DNA of 38,341 bases from Klebsiella pneumoniae (GCA_945870865.1 CAMBTO010000012.1:1-38341), one strand, 5' to 3'; numbered from the stretch's first letter, positions 1 through 8,798 are shown. Notes: a model not told the origin generated them from the sequence alone. Program-made: numbers and translations.

Positions 1-45
1 TCCATGCGGCACACGGTCTTACGCAACCATACCGGGCGGCTGATA
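1..45. repeat. Right half of a palindromic repeat element, cut by the window edge
   Basis: The first ~45 bases match the right half of the complete element at 1175-1288. Both carry TCCATGCGGC, then ACGGTCTT a few bases later, then a degenerate arm ending in GGCTGAT. It therefore appears to be a second, more diverged copy placed just upstream of the phosphotransferase gene. The left half would lie outside the window. Confidence 0.6.
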
Positions 46-86
46 TTGCTGACGAATTTAATCGATATTAGATACATCTACTACAT

Positions 87-1151
87 ATGAACTCGAATTT
101 ACAAGTAGCGTTGAACCCTGGCGGGGTACTAACCTTGTATGGTATTCAACCTGTTAGCATTACGTCGCTCGACATTGGCCTGATTAACCGTACCTGGCTG
201 GTTACTGACACACATCACAAATACATACTGCAACAGGTCAACCCGATGTTCAGCCCCGCGATCCATCAGGATATCGACGCGGTTACCACTTACCTGTTTA
301 ATGAGGGCATAGTCACACCGAGACTGATTCATACTCTGGATAAACAACCCTACTGCGAAGTGGACAAAAGTATCTGGCGGATGTTTGACTATATAGATGG
401 TTACACCGTTAACAGTGTGGACAAACCTGCGATGGCATTTGAAGCGGGTGCATTACTGGCACGATTTCATACCGCATTAAACGAAATGCTATACACGTTC
501 CAGCAGCAACGCACTGGTGTGCATGACACAGCACGTCATTTGCAGGTCTTACGCAGTGCACTGGAAAACCGGCAGGATCATCAACGTTACCGTGACATCG
601 AACCACTTGCGATAGAGATACTCGAAACGGCCACTCGTCTGCCTGTATTACCTGACACCGGGCTACGCAAGGTCCATGGCGACCCGAAGATTAATAACTT
701 CCTGCTGGACAGGCAAACAGGCCGGGGCATCTGTATGCTCGACTTTGACACGCTGGGCAATATGGCATGGGCACTGGAGATGGGTGATGCGATGCGCTCA
801 TGGTGTAATCCGGTCGGCGAGAACAGCACCGACACATTTTTTTCCATGGAGAACTACGGTGCCGGCCTGCAGGGTTATATGTCCTCTGCCCCTGACTTTA
901 TCAGCGACGCCGAATGGGCTTCAATTTTACCTGCCACGCAAATCATCTACGTCGAACTCGCTGCCCGTTTCTGTGCTGATGCACTTAACGAAGATTATTT
1001 CAGCTGGGACAGCAATCGCTTTGCCAGCCACAGTGAACATAGTCAGTTGCGAGCCATCAGTCAATTCAATGCCTACAAATCACTGAAGGCACAGATACTG
1101 GACGTGGCGCGGGTTGAATCACATCTGGCAGATTGTATCTGCTGTCATTAA
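87..1151 (+). CDS. APH-family phosphotransferase (NahK-like sugar kinase)
   Basis: Predicted cytoplasmic small-molecule kinase of the aminoglycoside phosphotransferase/choline kinase fold. The Brenner-type catalytic motif is visible as VHGDPKINNFLLD, followed by the magnesium-binding CMLDFDTLG. The N-terminal half carries the usual glycine-containing nucleotide-binding strand region (GLINRTWLV) and a lysine-bearing strand (HKYILQQV). The overall motif layout (HGD.K.NN then DFDT) resembles N-acetylhexosamine 1-kinase-type proteins more than drug-resistance APHs, so a sugar or sugar-derivative substrate is likelier than an antibiotic; this is inference from family resemblance. At 354 residues it has normal length. 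No strong Shine-Dalgarno is seen before the ATG. It stands alone, flanked on both sides by copies of the same palindromic repeat and converging on the TlpA-like gene. Substrate unknown. Confidence 0.8.
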   Translation: MNSNLQVALNPGGVLTLYGIQPVSITSLDIGLINRTWLVTDTHHKYILQQVNPMFSPAIHQDIDAVTTYLFNEGIVTPRLIHTLDKQPYCEVDKSIWRMFDYIDGYTVNSVDKPAMAFEAGALLARFHTALNEMLYTFQQQRTGVHDTARHLQVLRSALENRQDHQRYRDIEPLAIEILETATRLPVLPDTGLRKVHGDPKINNFLLDRQTGRGICMLDFDTLGNMAWALEMGDAMRSWCNPVGENSTDTFFSMENYGAGLQGYMSSAPDFISDAEWASILPATQIIYVELAARFCADALNEDYFSWDSNRFASHSEHSQLRAISQFNAYKSLKAQILDVARVESHLADCICCH

Positions 1152-1174
1152 ATAATTGGTAGGGACCCAGGCAA

Positions 1175-1288
1175 CATCAGCCATCTGGTTATAATCGTTC
1201 AAGACACGCTGTGAATACATCGATGTACGCTCGAGCGCCGCATCCATGCGGCTAACGGTCTTTCACAATTATAACCAGACGGCTGATG
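1175..1288. repeat. Palindromic repeat element with nested hairpins (complete copy)
   Basis: Outer 21-bp inverted arms (1175-1195 and 1268-1288) pair with a single mismatch: CATCAGCCATCTGGTTATAAT against ATTATAACCAGACGGCTGATG. Inside lie a perfect 12-bp palindrome TACATCGATGTA (1216-1227) and a hairpin CCGCATccATGCGG (1238-1251). It fills the gap between two convergent genes, so it may also act as a bidirectional transcription stop. A half copy sits at position 1-45. No transposase is associated; it looks like a non-autonomous repeat of the two-inner-hairpin kind. Confidence 0.75.
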
Positions 1289-1332
1289 CCAAACATTGAT
1301 TAAAACTGACGCATTCGTAAGACAGCAGCGAA

Positions 1333-1815
1333 TTAAACACCTTTCAACCACTCGTCCAGAAGCTCCTGCGTCAGTTTGCCACTGATACCGATACGGCTCG
1401 AGTCGGTGTCATAGATATAATTGCGCGGCAGCTCACCGAACCATTCCGGGTCGATACTGTAGCGCAGTTTTTCGATGTTCGGATCGGCAAACAACCAGGA
1501 ATCAATGTCGCCCAGACCGTGAGATTCCAGCATCGCACTGATTTCCTGCTGCTTGCTGATATCATCCGTCGATATCATCACCACATTGGCGTCCGGATGT
1601 GCCTTCTTCAGTTTGCCCAGCAAGGCCATCTCTTCATGACAGGGAAAACAGCTGATCTCCCACATAACCATCAGGAACGTCTTGCCTGCGTATTGCTGTT
1701 CGATCTGTTTCAGACTGTCTGCCCTGAAGGCCTTGTGATCAGCACTGACCGGTGCGGACAGGATCAGACTGGTACTTAAAAAAAGCGACAGACACAATTT
1801 CATTATGGTATTCAC
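1333..1815 (-). CDS. Periplasmic TlpA-like thioredoxin-fold protein
   Basis: 160 residues with an N-terminal signal peptide (about residues 1-25, ending near PVSADH). The thioredoxin active site is CFPC in MWEISCFPCHEEM, followed by a typical redoxin strand (NVVMISTDD) and a cis-proline region (ELPRNYIYD). It is expected to act as a thiol-disulfide oxidoreductase in the periplasm, either reducing a partner's cysteines or helping metal or heme insertion as other TlpA/ResA/Sco-like proteins do. Its ATG overlaps the stop of the upstream BNR lipoprotein (ATGA type, 1812-1815), so the two are translationally coupled. The partner protein has a CxCC cluster, a plausible substrate (inference). Last gene of the 6856-to-1333 operon. 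Confidence 0.85.
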   Translation of the reverse strand: MNTIMKLCLSLFLSTSLILSAPVSADHKAFRADSLKQIEQQYAGKTFLMVMWEISCFPCHEEMALLGKLKKAHPDANVVMISTDDISKQQEISAMLESHGLGDIDSWLFADPNIEKLRYSIDPEWFGELPRNYIYDTDSSRIGISGKLTQELLDEWLKGV

Positions 1816-3083
1816 TGAACACCGCCTGCACGGTTCAAGGGAATGACACGTAGTCCTTCCTTGCCGGTATGCCAGCTCAGGAATACCTGCTCACCTGCCG
1901 TAATCAACAGCGGGTGATCGGACGCGTCAGCCGTATCTGCCACCACGGAGGCTGGTTGCCAGGAAGTGCCTTCATCTACCGAGATCAATAATTTAATCGT
2001 CGTCTTTTCGCCATCAAACTGTTTCCAGACCAGATATAACCTTTCGCCAACACGGGCCAGTGATGGATGACTGGCCCCGGCCGCTGCGACCGGAAACAGG
2101 TTTTCGATCACACCCAGTTCCGGACTATAACGGCCATAATAAATTCCCTTGTTCTTGTCTCCGAGCGTGAACCAGCTCAGATGATAGGTACCGTCACTGG
2201 CCGTTACCATCGCTGGTCCATGATGAGGACAGGCCTCAATCTGCCAGTTATCATCGGTCGCACGCTGGGCCGGTGTGACCACACCGTCGGTGGCCAGTTC
2301 GGCAAATCCGTGATCGCGTGTGGTTTCATTGTAGATATGGCGCCAGAACGCGGCAACATCCCCATACTGTGTCTCGCTCAGCGCTATACGGCAGCACTCA
2401 CAACTGTAGTCAGCAACCTTGATATTTTTAGCAAAGGTCACGCCGTCATCACTCGACCATGTGTAATACAGGGCAGCACCGATATACTTGCGCCCGGCGG
2501 CTTCTGCAGCGACCATATCGCGCTTGTCCAGCCATGCCATGAAGATATTACCGGTACTCGTCACCAGCATGGATTCAAACCGATGACTGGTCGTCAGACC
2601 GTCATCATTGATCGTCCTGACCGGTTCAAACGACTTGCCACCATCAACTGAGCGGGTGAAACGGATATCACCAAAAAATGGCCCGTCAAGCACCTTGGTC
2701 CATGACACATAAACTTCACCATTACGACCGAAGGCGACCTTGGCTCGGTTCTCGCCATTGGTATAAACAGGCTCCGGCTCTGCATTCACCCTTACCGGTT
2801 CACTGAATTGTTTGCCCTGGTCATTCGACCAGGCAACATAAACATATTCACCGACGACGTAACTGACCCACAGCTTGCCATCCTTGTCGTAAGCCGTGGT
2901 TGGCGTGCGTCCACAATGTACCGACGTCACCGGTGTAAATGCACAGGGTGTTTCGGTCGCGTCCATATGCATCATCACTGGTTGACGGGCGCAACCGGCG
3001 AGCAGGAACAGCAAACCGAAGGCAACCATCCGTAGCGGATGCAGCATCGGACGAGGTACTACAGAGGGTGCCTTACAGTTCAT
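1812..3083 (-). CDS. BNR/sialidase-like beta-propeller lipoprotein with CxCC motif
   Basis: 423 residues. The signal ends in a lipobox, LLFLLAGC, so the mature protein is predicted to be lipid-anchored. At least four Asp-box/BNR-type repeats are visible (SNDQGKQF, SVDGGKSF, SSDDGVTF, SVDEGTSW), indicating a six-bladed sialidase-like propeller. Between blades sits YSCECCRIAL followed about 20 residues later by FWRHIYNETTRDHGFAEL; cysteines and histidines there could form a metal or disulfide site. True neuraminidase function is doubtful: the usual FRIP motif is not evident and the context is metal/redox rather than sugar uptake. The ATG is preceded by GGGAG at good spacing. It follows the His-rich gene and overlaps the TlpA-like gene by 4 nt. 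Most likely an extracytoplasmic binding or scaffold protein. Confidence 0.75.
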   Translation of the reverse strand: MNCKAPSVVPRPMLHPLRMVAFGLLFLLAGCARQPVMMHMDATETPCAFTPVTSVHCGRTPTTAYDKDGKLWVSYVVGEYVYVAWSNDQGKQFSEPVRVNAEPEPVYTNGENRAKVAFGRNGEVYVSWTKVLDGPFFGDIRFTRSVDGGKSFEPVRTINDDGLTTSHRFESMLVTSTGNIFMAWLDKRDMVAAEAAGRKYIGAALYYTWSSDDGVTFAKNIKVADYSCECCRIALSETQYGDVAAFWRHIYNETTRDHGFAELATDGVVTPAQRATDDNWQIEACPHHGPAMVTASDGTYHLSWFTLGDKNKGIYYGRYSPELGVIENLFPVAAAGASHPSLARVGERLYLVWKQFDGEKTTIKLLISVDEGTSWQPASVVADTADASDHPLLITAGEQVFLSWHTGKEGLRVIPLNRAGGVQ

Positions 3084-3146
3084 TTTAATAACTCCCTATT
3101 ACTCATCAATCTGATCGAAATGGCTGACTGATACGATGCATCCGGA

Positions 3147-4004
3147 TTATTTCGAATGCTGGTGTTCAGCATGTTCATGCTCCGGCTTTTCAGCTGAACT
3201 GGTCACCGGCGCAGCCTCTTCTTCATGTTTGTGACTGGAATGATCGTGCTCCGGTTCCGCTACCACCTCTCCGGCGACCGTTTCGGATTCCAGGTAAGAC
3301 CATAACGAAATCTCGCCCTGCTTGCGGATAAATGACCTTCTGACGATACGGTCCTTCCACTTTGCCAGATCCGAGGGACCGTTACCGACACGACCGTGTG
3401 TATACACAGCCATCGTTTTATCGCCGATAGTAATCATAAAACTGGTGCCACCATCCGGATTGGTTTTTTCTTCAACGCTGGATACCTTGCCTACGGGTCC
3501 GATAGCTACACCTTTTTTCTCCAGCAATAAGCTACCCTCCGGGGAGATCAGACCGGCGAGGATATAACTGGCCGCCTGCGCACGTGTGGGAACGGTGGCT
3601 GCCTGTGATGCATCATGTTTGTCCTGGAAAAACAGTGTGTTGATATCGGCATAGGTGGCATTACCTTCGAGTATCATCACCAGGCCCTTTGCCTTGGCCG
3701 CGTTTGCCAGCATATTGACATCGGGCTTTTCACCCTCTGGCGCCAGCTTCGCCTCCATCGCCGCCCACACCGCCAGATCAAACCGGGACAGCTTTCTTTC
3801 CGGTTCAAAGGAGGTTGTCTCCGGGATGAAACCCAGACCAACTAGAACCAGGATATCAAACCGTGCCTCGGACGACTTGACGTCGGGGAACTGGCTGGTA
3901 TCGGTCTTGATATGTGCCATCACCGGCGTAAATGCCAGAAATGAACACAGTAATGTTATGGAAACAATGCCGGTCCTTATACATTTTGAAATTGTTTTCT
4001 TCAT
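3147..4004 (-). CDS. Exported protein with SLH-like segment and His-rich tail
   Basis: 285 residues with a signal peptide (cleavage near TPVMAH). Residues ~35-80 (FPDVKSSEARFDILVLVGLGF, then SRFDLAVWAAM) resemble an S-layer-homology-type helix pair, and a second such segment follows (YADINTLFF, TRAQAASYIL). The middle is a small beta domain of unknown family. The last ~45 residues are rich in His and Glu (EHDHSSHKHEEE, EHEHAEHQH), a composition typical of Cu, Zn or Ni binding. The ATG has AGGAG just upstream. It lies directly downstream of the TonB receptor, so a metal-capturing or buffering role in the periplasm or at the outer membrane is inferred. No catalytic motif recognised. Confidence 0.65.
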   Translation of the reverse strand: MKKTISKCIRTGIVSITLLCSFLAFTPVMAHIKTDTSQFPDVKSSEARFDILVLVGLGFIPETTSFEPERKLSRFDLAVWAAMEAKLAPEGEKPDVNMLANAAKAKGLVMILEGNATYADINTLFFQDKHDASQAATVPTRAQAASYILAGLISPEGSLLLEKKGVAIGPVGKVSSVEEKTNPDGGTSFMITIGDKTMAVYTHGRVGNGPSDLAKWKDRIVRRSFIRKQGEISLWSYLESETVAGEVVAEPEHDHSSHKHEEEAAPVTSSAEKPEHEHAEHQHSK

Positions 4005-4043
4005 AAAATTCTCCTGATTATCGGATTAAAAGTTCCTTCTGTA

Positions 4044-6329
4044 TCAATAGTCCAGTGCCGCCTCCAGAAAGATCGTACGCATCGGATACGGGTGATTTAC
4101 ATACGCCAGCTTGTTGAACAAATTGTCTACTGCCAGACTGAGCCTGACATTTTCGGTCAGCTTGTAGTTGGACTTCAGATTGACCATTGTATACTCGTCC
4201 ATCACCGCATAGGTCTGTCTGCCAATATCAGAATTGTCGAGTTGCTGGAACGCCTTGGTTGCATAGCGTACACCACCTCCGAAATCCCAGTCGTCGGTAA
4301 TATGATAGGTCAATATCAGATTACCCCGCCACTTGGGTAACCGGGGAAACTCTTTGCCCACGATGGCCGGATTCAGGCTGTTGCGGGTAATTTCCGATTT
4401 CATCAGCGTCAGGTTGGCGCGTATATCAAGCTTGCCATTCAGCATGCCATTCTGCGTGTAGACCGTTTCCACACCTCTGGTTTCCACCTCATCCACCGGC
4501 AGGAAGGTACGGATCAATACATTATCCACCGTTCCATTCTGACTGAAGATGACGTCCTTGATGGTTTCATAAAGAAAATTTAACCTGACATAACCGTTGC
4601 CCTCACCGATAGCACGTTCGACCATCAGGTTATGATGCAACCCGTCTTCCGGCGCGAGGTTAACATCTGCGAGTCCCGTACCCACTGTGTTACTCTCATA
4701 AGAGAACAACTCCTCCACGATCGGGAAGCGGTAGGCCTTGGCAATGGAATAGCGGAACAACCAGTCATTGCCCGGTGTATATCCGACAGAAAATTTGGGG
4801 GAGAAGTGGTTGACCGAACGATCCGCATGGTCCTGCAGATTGTTGGTGGCATAGTTATACAACATGCCATTATTACTTTCCCAGAACTCCTGACGACCAC
4901 CCACTACGACGTCCCACTGCTCCGTAACGTCCCAGCCTAACTGTGCATACAGAGAATTGGCCACTGTTTCACCACCGCTGGTATTACGTGCCGTACCAAA
5001 TACACCCGCCAGATAGTCCGGAGAATTATAGTCAGTCAGACTCAGACTGTAGTTTGCATACTGGTAACCGGTCACCAGTTCCAGATCTTCTCGTCCCAGA
5101 AATTGATCCGTCTCCACCTTGATGTCAGCAGTCTTCCAACCGATATCATCAAAATCTCGTATACGGCCAGCCGGTGTAAAAGTCGGGTCGCCTGGATGTT
5201 GCAGTGAACTGCGGGTCTCATCCTCTAAGATCTTGTAGTAGCTCAGGTTCATCTCCAGCCACCAGCTCTCGGTAACCGGTCCCTGCAACCTGCCGGCGAC
5301 CAGGATATTCTGGCGATCCGATGCATCCTCGGTAAAACTGCTACGGGTGACGTTGAATAACTGGCCTTCCGGTGTCCTGAAGTTTCCATTCCACACCGGC
5401 TGGCCGGTCGTGGTGGAAACCAGATAATTATTGACGTTATCGGTCTCGCGGACACGGTTCTCATAGGCGACATTGAACAGCGAGAACCAGTCACCGAAGT
5501 CATAACCCAACTTGACCTTGAACTGGTCGGTATTCGCCTGCTGTGTCCCGGTATCACCCCAGTTGATCACATCGGTATCGGTTGAGCTCTTGCCCGGGAT
5601 GCCGCCCGTAACCGTGTCTATCGTTCCCGTCGCCGAGGCCAGCACATTGGAGAAACGGTAATCCATCGGATGACTGTCATTTTCTAGGTGGATCCAGGAG
5701 GTATACAGACTCAGGTTTCCGAATTTGTCACCGTACGAACCAAAGACCCTGCGACCATTCAGCTTGTCCTTGAATCCGACCTCTTCATAGTCGTTCTGGA
5801 ACATTGATCCTTCCAGATGGAAGCTGCGCTCGGTCGGGATCTTCGTTTCAAAATTGACAACACCGCCCATCGCATTGCCACCGTATTCTGCAGAGAATGG
5901 CCCATAGACCACTTCGATCGTGCCAATCTCATTGGCTCCCACCAGCGCCCAGCGTGGTGAACCGTTAAATGCGGTCTGCAGAAAATAGTGCAGCGGGACA
6001 CCATCTGCGTAAACGGATGTGCGAGCAGTCTGGAACATACTGGCAGTACGCAGACCCATCATGCCATTCGGGTCGCCGATATAACGCTGACGGATGATCA
6101 GGCTTGGTTCAAACTTGAGCAAATCTTCCGTCGTCATCGGATTGATACTGACCAGATCATCCTGGCCAAGTAAAACCGTTGAACTGCTTCGGTGCGATTG
6201 GTCTACCAGTCTGCCTTGCCCGAAGACGGTGATCTCTTCCACATCTTCGTGGGCTGTAACAAACAAAGGTGTACTTCCAATGACTGCTGTCAACAATAAA
6301 TGCGACAACGCGCTTTTTTCAAGATTCAT
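4044..6329 (-). CDS. TonB-dependent outer-membrane receptor
   Basis: 761 residues: signal peptide (~1-26), a TonB-box-like stretch EEITVFGQ just after it, a plug domain to about residue 165 (TTEDLLKFEPSLIIRQRY, YGPFSAEYGGNAMGGVVNF), then a long beta barrel ending in an aromatic residue (FLEAALDY). It should import a scarce ligand across the outer membrane using TonB energy. The substrate is not encoded in obvious motifs. The neighbours (DUF2946-type protein upstream, His-rich protein downstream, nearby CopC-CopD and diheme peroxidase) favour copper, a copper chelate or another metal chelate over sugars or vitamin B12; this is inference. Full length for the family. The Shine-Dalgarno is weak, and 92 nt including a small hairpin (CAGTCG/CGACTG) separate it from the DUF2946 gene. 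Confidence 0.9.
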   Translation of the reverse strand: MNLEKSALSHLLLTAVIGSTPLFVTAHEDVEEITVFGQGRLVDQSHRSSSTVLLGQDDLVSINPMTTEDLLKFEPSLIIRQRYIGDPNGMMGLRTASMFQTARTSVYADGVPLHYFLQTAFNGSPRWALVGANEIGTIEVVYGPFSAEYGGNAMGGVVNFETKIPTERSFHLEGSMFQNDYEEVGFKDKLNGRRVFGSYGDKFGNLSLYTSWIHLENDSHPMDYRFSNVLASATGTIDTVTGGIPGKSSTDTDVINWGDTGTQQANTDQFKVKLGYDFGDWFSLFNVAYENRVRETDNVNNYLVSTTTGQPVWNGNFRTPEGQLFNVTRSSFTEDASDRQNILVAGRLQGPVTESWWLEMNLSYYKILEDETRSSLQHPGDPTFTPAGRIRDFDDIGWKTADIKVETDQFLGREDLELVTGYQYANYSLSLTDYNSPDYLAGVFGTARNTSGGETVANSLYAQLGWDVTEQWDVVVGGRQEFWESNNGMLYNYATNNLQDHADRSVNHFSPKFSVGYTPGNDWLFRYSIAKAYRFPIVEELFSYESNTVGTGLADVNLAPEDGLHHNLMVERAIGEGNGYVRLNFLYETIKDVIFSQNGTVDNVLIRTFLPVDEVETRGVETVYTQNGMLNGKLDIRANLTLMKSEITRNSLNPAIVGKEFPRLPKWRGNLILTYHITDDWDFGGGVRYATKAFQQLDNSDIGRQTYAVMDEYTMVNLKSNYKLTENVRLSLAVDNLFNKLAYVNHPYPMRTIFLEAALDY

Positions 6330-6421
6330 AATACAAACTCAATTGTTCACAATTTGCTGTGTACACACCTGCACGCAGATGCATAAATAATCCAGTCGAA
6401 ACTACGACTGAAATCAGATTG

Positions 6422-6856
6422 TTAAATTATGAATACGACAGGAGGGGCGCGAGGCTGTTGAGGTTGTTGACGGAATAAGGGGTGGGTAAATGAAGAACTG
6501 ACGGTAACATACTGATCCGGACCTGCCGGAAACAGATGGTCACTGACAAAGGCGATTGTTTCAACAAAGGTCGAACTGGTCGACCATAAACCGCAGGTCT
6601 CACCTGCCATGCCGGCACTGGCATCTTCATCCGTTGCAGCATTGCCATGGTGTTTATGGATTGCATGCGGGTCATCTGACGGAGAACTCGTAGTTTTTCC
6701 ATTCAAGCCTTCGCAGAGGACTATAGACAAACCGAGTGGACCGTCGCCACCGGTTTCGAGCATGAAACCAGGCGCGATCAGCGCGCGCAAGCCGACTGTT
6801 ATGGCCAGTAACCATAAAAACAGACTGTTACGGTGCGCCTTGCGTATGACGTTCAT
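6422..6856 (-). CDS. DUF2946-type small protein
   Basis: 144 residues with an N-terminal hydrophobic segment, LFLWLLAITVGLRALIAPGFML, followed by an isolated Cys (IVLCEGLN), a His-containing stretch (DPHAIHKHHGN), a second Cys (GETCGLW) and a C-terminal PRAPP. This order (helix with R-A-x-x-PGFM, LC, His cluster, C, and terminal R-(A/G)-PP) is the signature I associate with DUF2946. Such proteins frequently sit beside TonB receptors and copper genes; their biochemical role is unknown to me. First gene of the minus-strand operon, with a plausible promoter just upstream. Confidence 0.7.
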   Translation of the reverse strand: MNVIRKAHRNSLFLWLLAITVGLRALIAPGFMLETGGDGPLGLSIVLCEGLNGKTTSSPSDDPHAIHKHHGNAATDEDASAGMAGETCGLWSTSSTFVETIAFVSDHLFPAGPDQYVTVSSSFTHPLFRQQPQQPRAPPVVFII

Positions 6857-6894
6857 GTCTAAAGTGTATACGTTGCGATCAGGAAATTACAACT

Positions 6895-6922
6895 AGTATC
6901 TTATTCACAACGCTATCTTCAA
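6895..6922 (-). promoter_or_regulatory. Candidate promoter of the DUF2946-TonB operon
   Basis: On the minus strand TTGAAG (6922-6917) and GATACT (6900-6895) are separated by 16 nt and lie about 40 nt upstream of the 6856 start. Both boxes match the sigma-70 consensus at four of six positions. No recognisable CueR, Fur or Zur palindrome was found over it. Confidence 0.35.
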
Positions 6923-6973
6923 TAATTTTTACACAATTCTTTATACCGGCGGATCTTATGATTACACAGACAG

Positions 6974-8275
6974 TCAGTTTCCAGCATCCGGCTCAGGTAG
7001 CTTACCGGTTAACGTGTTTAAAAATGCCTCCAGATCTGTCAGTTCGGAGGACTTTAGTTTCAACGGAACGATCTCCGGCACGCGCCCATTCAGCGATCTC
7101 GCACCATTGTAATGCGCAAGGACCTCGGTCAGTGTCTTCATTTGCCCGTCGTGCATATACGGTGCGGTCTGTGCAATATTGCGCAGACCCGGAGTCTTGA
7201 ACGCGCGAAACAAACCGGATCCGGTGGCCCGGAGAAAACGCAGGTGAGTGCATTGTTCAGGACGGGCATCGCTGTAACTACCCAGACAGTTAAACGGATC
7301 CTGTTTTACCCCAACCACACCCTCTAGGCGCCCGGTGTCCTCCCCTGCTGCCGGACGTATACCGGTATTATGAAAAGAATAATTGGTCAGCAGTGGCCCG
7401 TTATGGCAGTTAATACATTGTGCCTTGCCGATAAACAGGCGCAAACCGTTCGCCTCGGCCGGGGTATAGCGGGACTCCATTGCTGCAACATCATCAGCAA
7501 GGACCGCGTTGATATAGTCATCAACGGGCGCCGGTGCAGGCATGAGCAGACGTTCATACGCCGCAATGACCTTGCCAACGTTCGCAAATATCCGGTTGAT
7601 AACATCCTGATCCGCATCAGACATGTTGTCCCAGGCCTTGTGAATTTGTGGATCATCGACTGGCCCGGCAGCCACAGGAAACCGGACCACATCACTGATA
7701 TCCGGAAACGGCCCAAAGATCGCCTCGTACTGCTGATGATACAGAGGGTCATCTTGCAACAGATGTGCAATCCGGTTGCGGTTGCTGCCATGTTCAACAC
7801 TGTTCTCCAGCGGACCCAGCGCCTGCGACCACTGGCTGTCCTTGCGGCCGTCCCAGAAAAACCAGAGGTTATAGGCGGCGCCTGTCAGCGTCATGGCATG
7901 GCGTCTGATCACGCCCACACCGTTGGCCAGGGCCAGACCGTCAGTAAAATAGAGTGAGGGCTGGTGACAGGTAGCACAGGCTACCTTGCCATTAACACTC
8001 ATACGGGCGTCGAAAAAGAGTTGCCGTCCAAGGCGGGCCGCCAGCGAATTATCTGCGACAGCATTGGAGGGATCAGGGGGCAGTGGTCGTATTTTTTCTA
8101 GCGAAAGTGTTGCAAGCAGTTTTTTTTCTGACGGCGTCCACCCATGTGGATTTACAGTTTCTATCCCGGTCTGCTGCGCACCGGTATCGCGGATCAGGAT
8201 TAACAGACAGATTGTCACACATAACAACACACTGACCAGCAATCGGGAACGACAAGCAGGCAACTGCATGAACAT
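6974..8275 (-). CDS. Diheme cytochrome c peroxidase / MauG-MbnH-like protein
   Basis: Two CXXCH heme sites are present, CATCH (first domain, followed by QPSLYFTDG) and CINCH (second domain). The family hallmarks AYNLWFFWDGR and TPGLRNIAQTAPYMHDG are also present. It is predicted to be a secreted or anchored periplasmic diheme enzyme that reduces peroxide or oxidises a partner protein, as MauG and MbnH do. I place the start at 8275 rather than at the ORF-track ATG (8356): the earlier start would add a non-signal-like extension overlapping the upstream gene, whereas 8275 gives a signal peptide (SRLLVSVLLCVTICLLILI) with GGAG 11 nt upstream. It follows the FixH-like gene by 8 nt. The pairing with a small accessory protein and a nearby CopC-CopD gene suggests copper-linked oxidative chemistry (inference). 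Confidence 0.85.
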   Translation of the reverse strand: MFMQLPACRSRLLVSVLLCVTICLLILIRDTGAQQTGIETVNPHGWTPSEKKLLATLSLEKIRPLPPDPSNAVADNSLAARLGRQLFFDARMSVNGKVACATCHQPSLYFTDGLALANGVGVIRRHAMTLTGAAYNLWFFWDGRKDSQWSQALGPLENSVEHGSNRNRIAHLLQDDPLYHQQYEAIFGPFPDISDVVRFPVAAGPVDDPQIHKAWDNMSDADQDVINRIFANVGKVIAAYERLLMPAPAPVDDYINAVLADDVAAMESRYTPAEANGLRLFIGKAQCINCHNGPLLTNYSFHNTGIRPAAGEDTGRLEGVVGVKQDPFNCLGSYSDARPEQCTHLRFLRATGSGLFRAFKTPGLRNIAQTAPYMHDGQMKTLTEVLAHYNGARSLNGRVPEIVPLKLKSSELTDLEAFLNTLTGKLPEPDAGN

Positions 8276-8283
8276 GATGCGTC

Positions 8284-8790
8284 TTACTCCACTATCAGAT
8301 CCATGATTACCGTATCGGACGTACTGCCCGAAGTGATATACAACATCATCTGCCATAAGCCTGGCATATGGAAGGTCATGCCCTCTATCAGATAATCACC
8401 CTTCCCCATGTTTTTTGTCACTATCGGGACAGACGACATTTCATGATCATGGGCCGGCATGCCTCCACTCAACTCGATAACAGCATCTTCCAACGACTGA
8501 CCCTCGGCCGTCTCCACATGCACGGTCCACTGATGAAATTGATTGATAACTACCGGATTAAGGTCGCTGGTAACCAAAATCGTAAACACACCCCGGTTTG
8601 ACTTTCTGGGCGTACTCAATGCAGGTACTGTCTGATCCGCTGTATTTGTTGTGTCACCGGTATGCTCCCGGACCAGCGGCTGGTACGGTGGAACCTGGGC
8701 CGCAATCTGGCGTTGCGGCGTCAGCAACACTATAAGTATCGTTAATATAAATGCAGTTATGTTGCACAGTTTGTATGTCACGATCATCAT
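8284..8790 (-). CDS. FixH/YtkA-like secreted protein
   Basis: 168 residues: an N-terminal hydrophobic signal or anchor (NITAFILTILIVLLT), a proline/threonine-rich linker, then a ~100-residue beta-sandwich domain with the recognisable pattern NQFHQWTVHVE ... ELSGGMPAHDHEMSS ... DYLIEGMTFHMPGLWQMMLYI. This pattern matches the FixH/YtkA-like (auxin-binding-like) family, in which the GxMPxHxH segment and the late HMPG segment are conserved; the His and Met residues could ligate copper. It is immediately upstream of the diheme peroxidase gene and presumably co-transcribed with it. Role inferred: periplasmic partner or copper chaperone for that enzyme. ATGs at 8790 and 8787 are both possible; neither has a good Shine-Dalgarno. 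Confidence 0.7.
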   Translation of the reverse strand: MMIVTYKLCNITAFILTILIVLLTPQRQIAAQVPPYQPLVREHTGDTTNTADQTVPALSTPRKSNRGVFTILVTSDLNPVVINQFHQWTVHVETAEGQSLEDAVIELSGGMPAHDHEMSSVPIVTKNMGKGDYLIEGMTFHMPGLWQMMLYITSGSTSDTVIMDLIVE

Positions 8791-8798
8791 TTTTAGCC

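Noticed and set aside
1333-1815. CFPCH as a c-type heme site
   Set aside because: It sits in the active-site position of a thioredoxin fold (WEISCFPCHEE), so a redox dithiol is the better reading.
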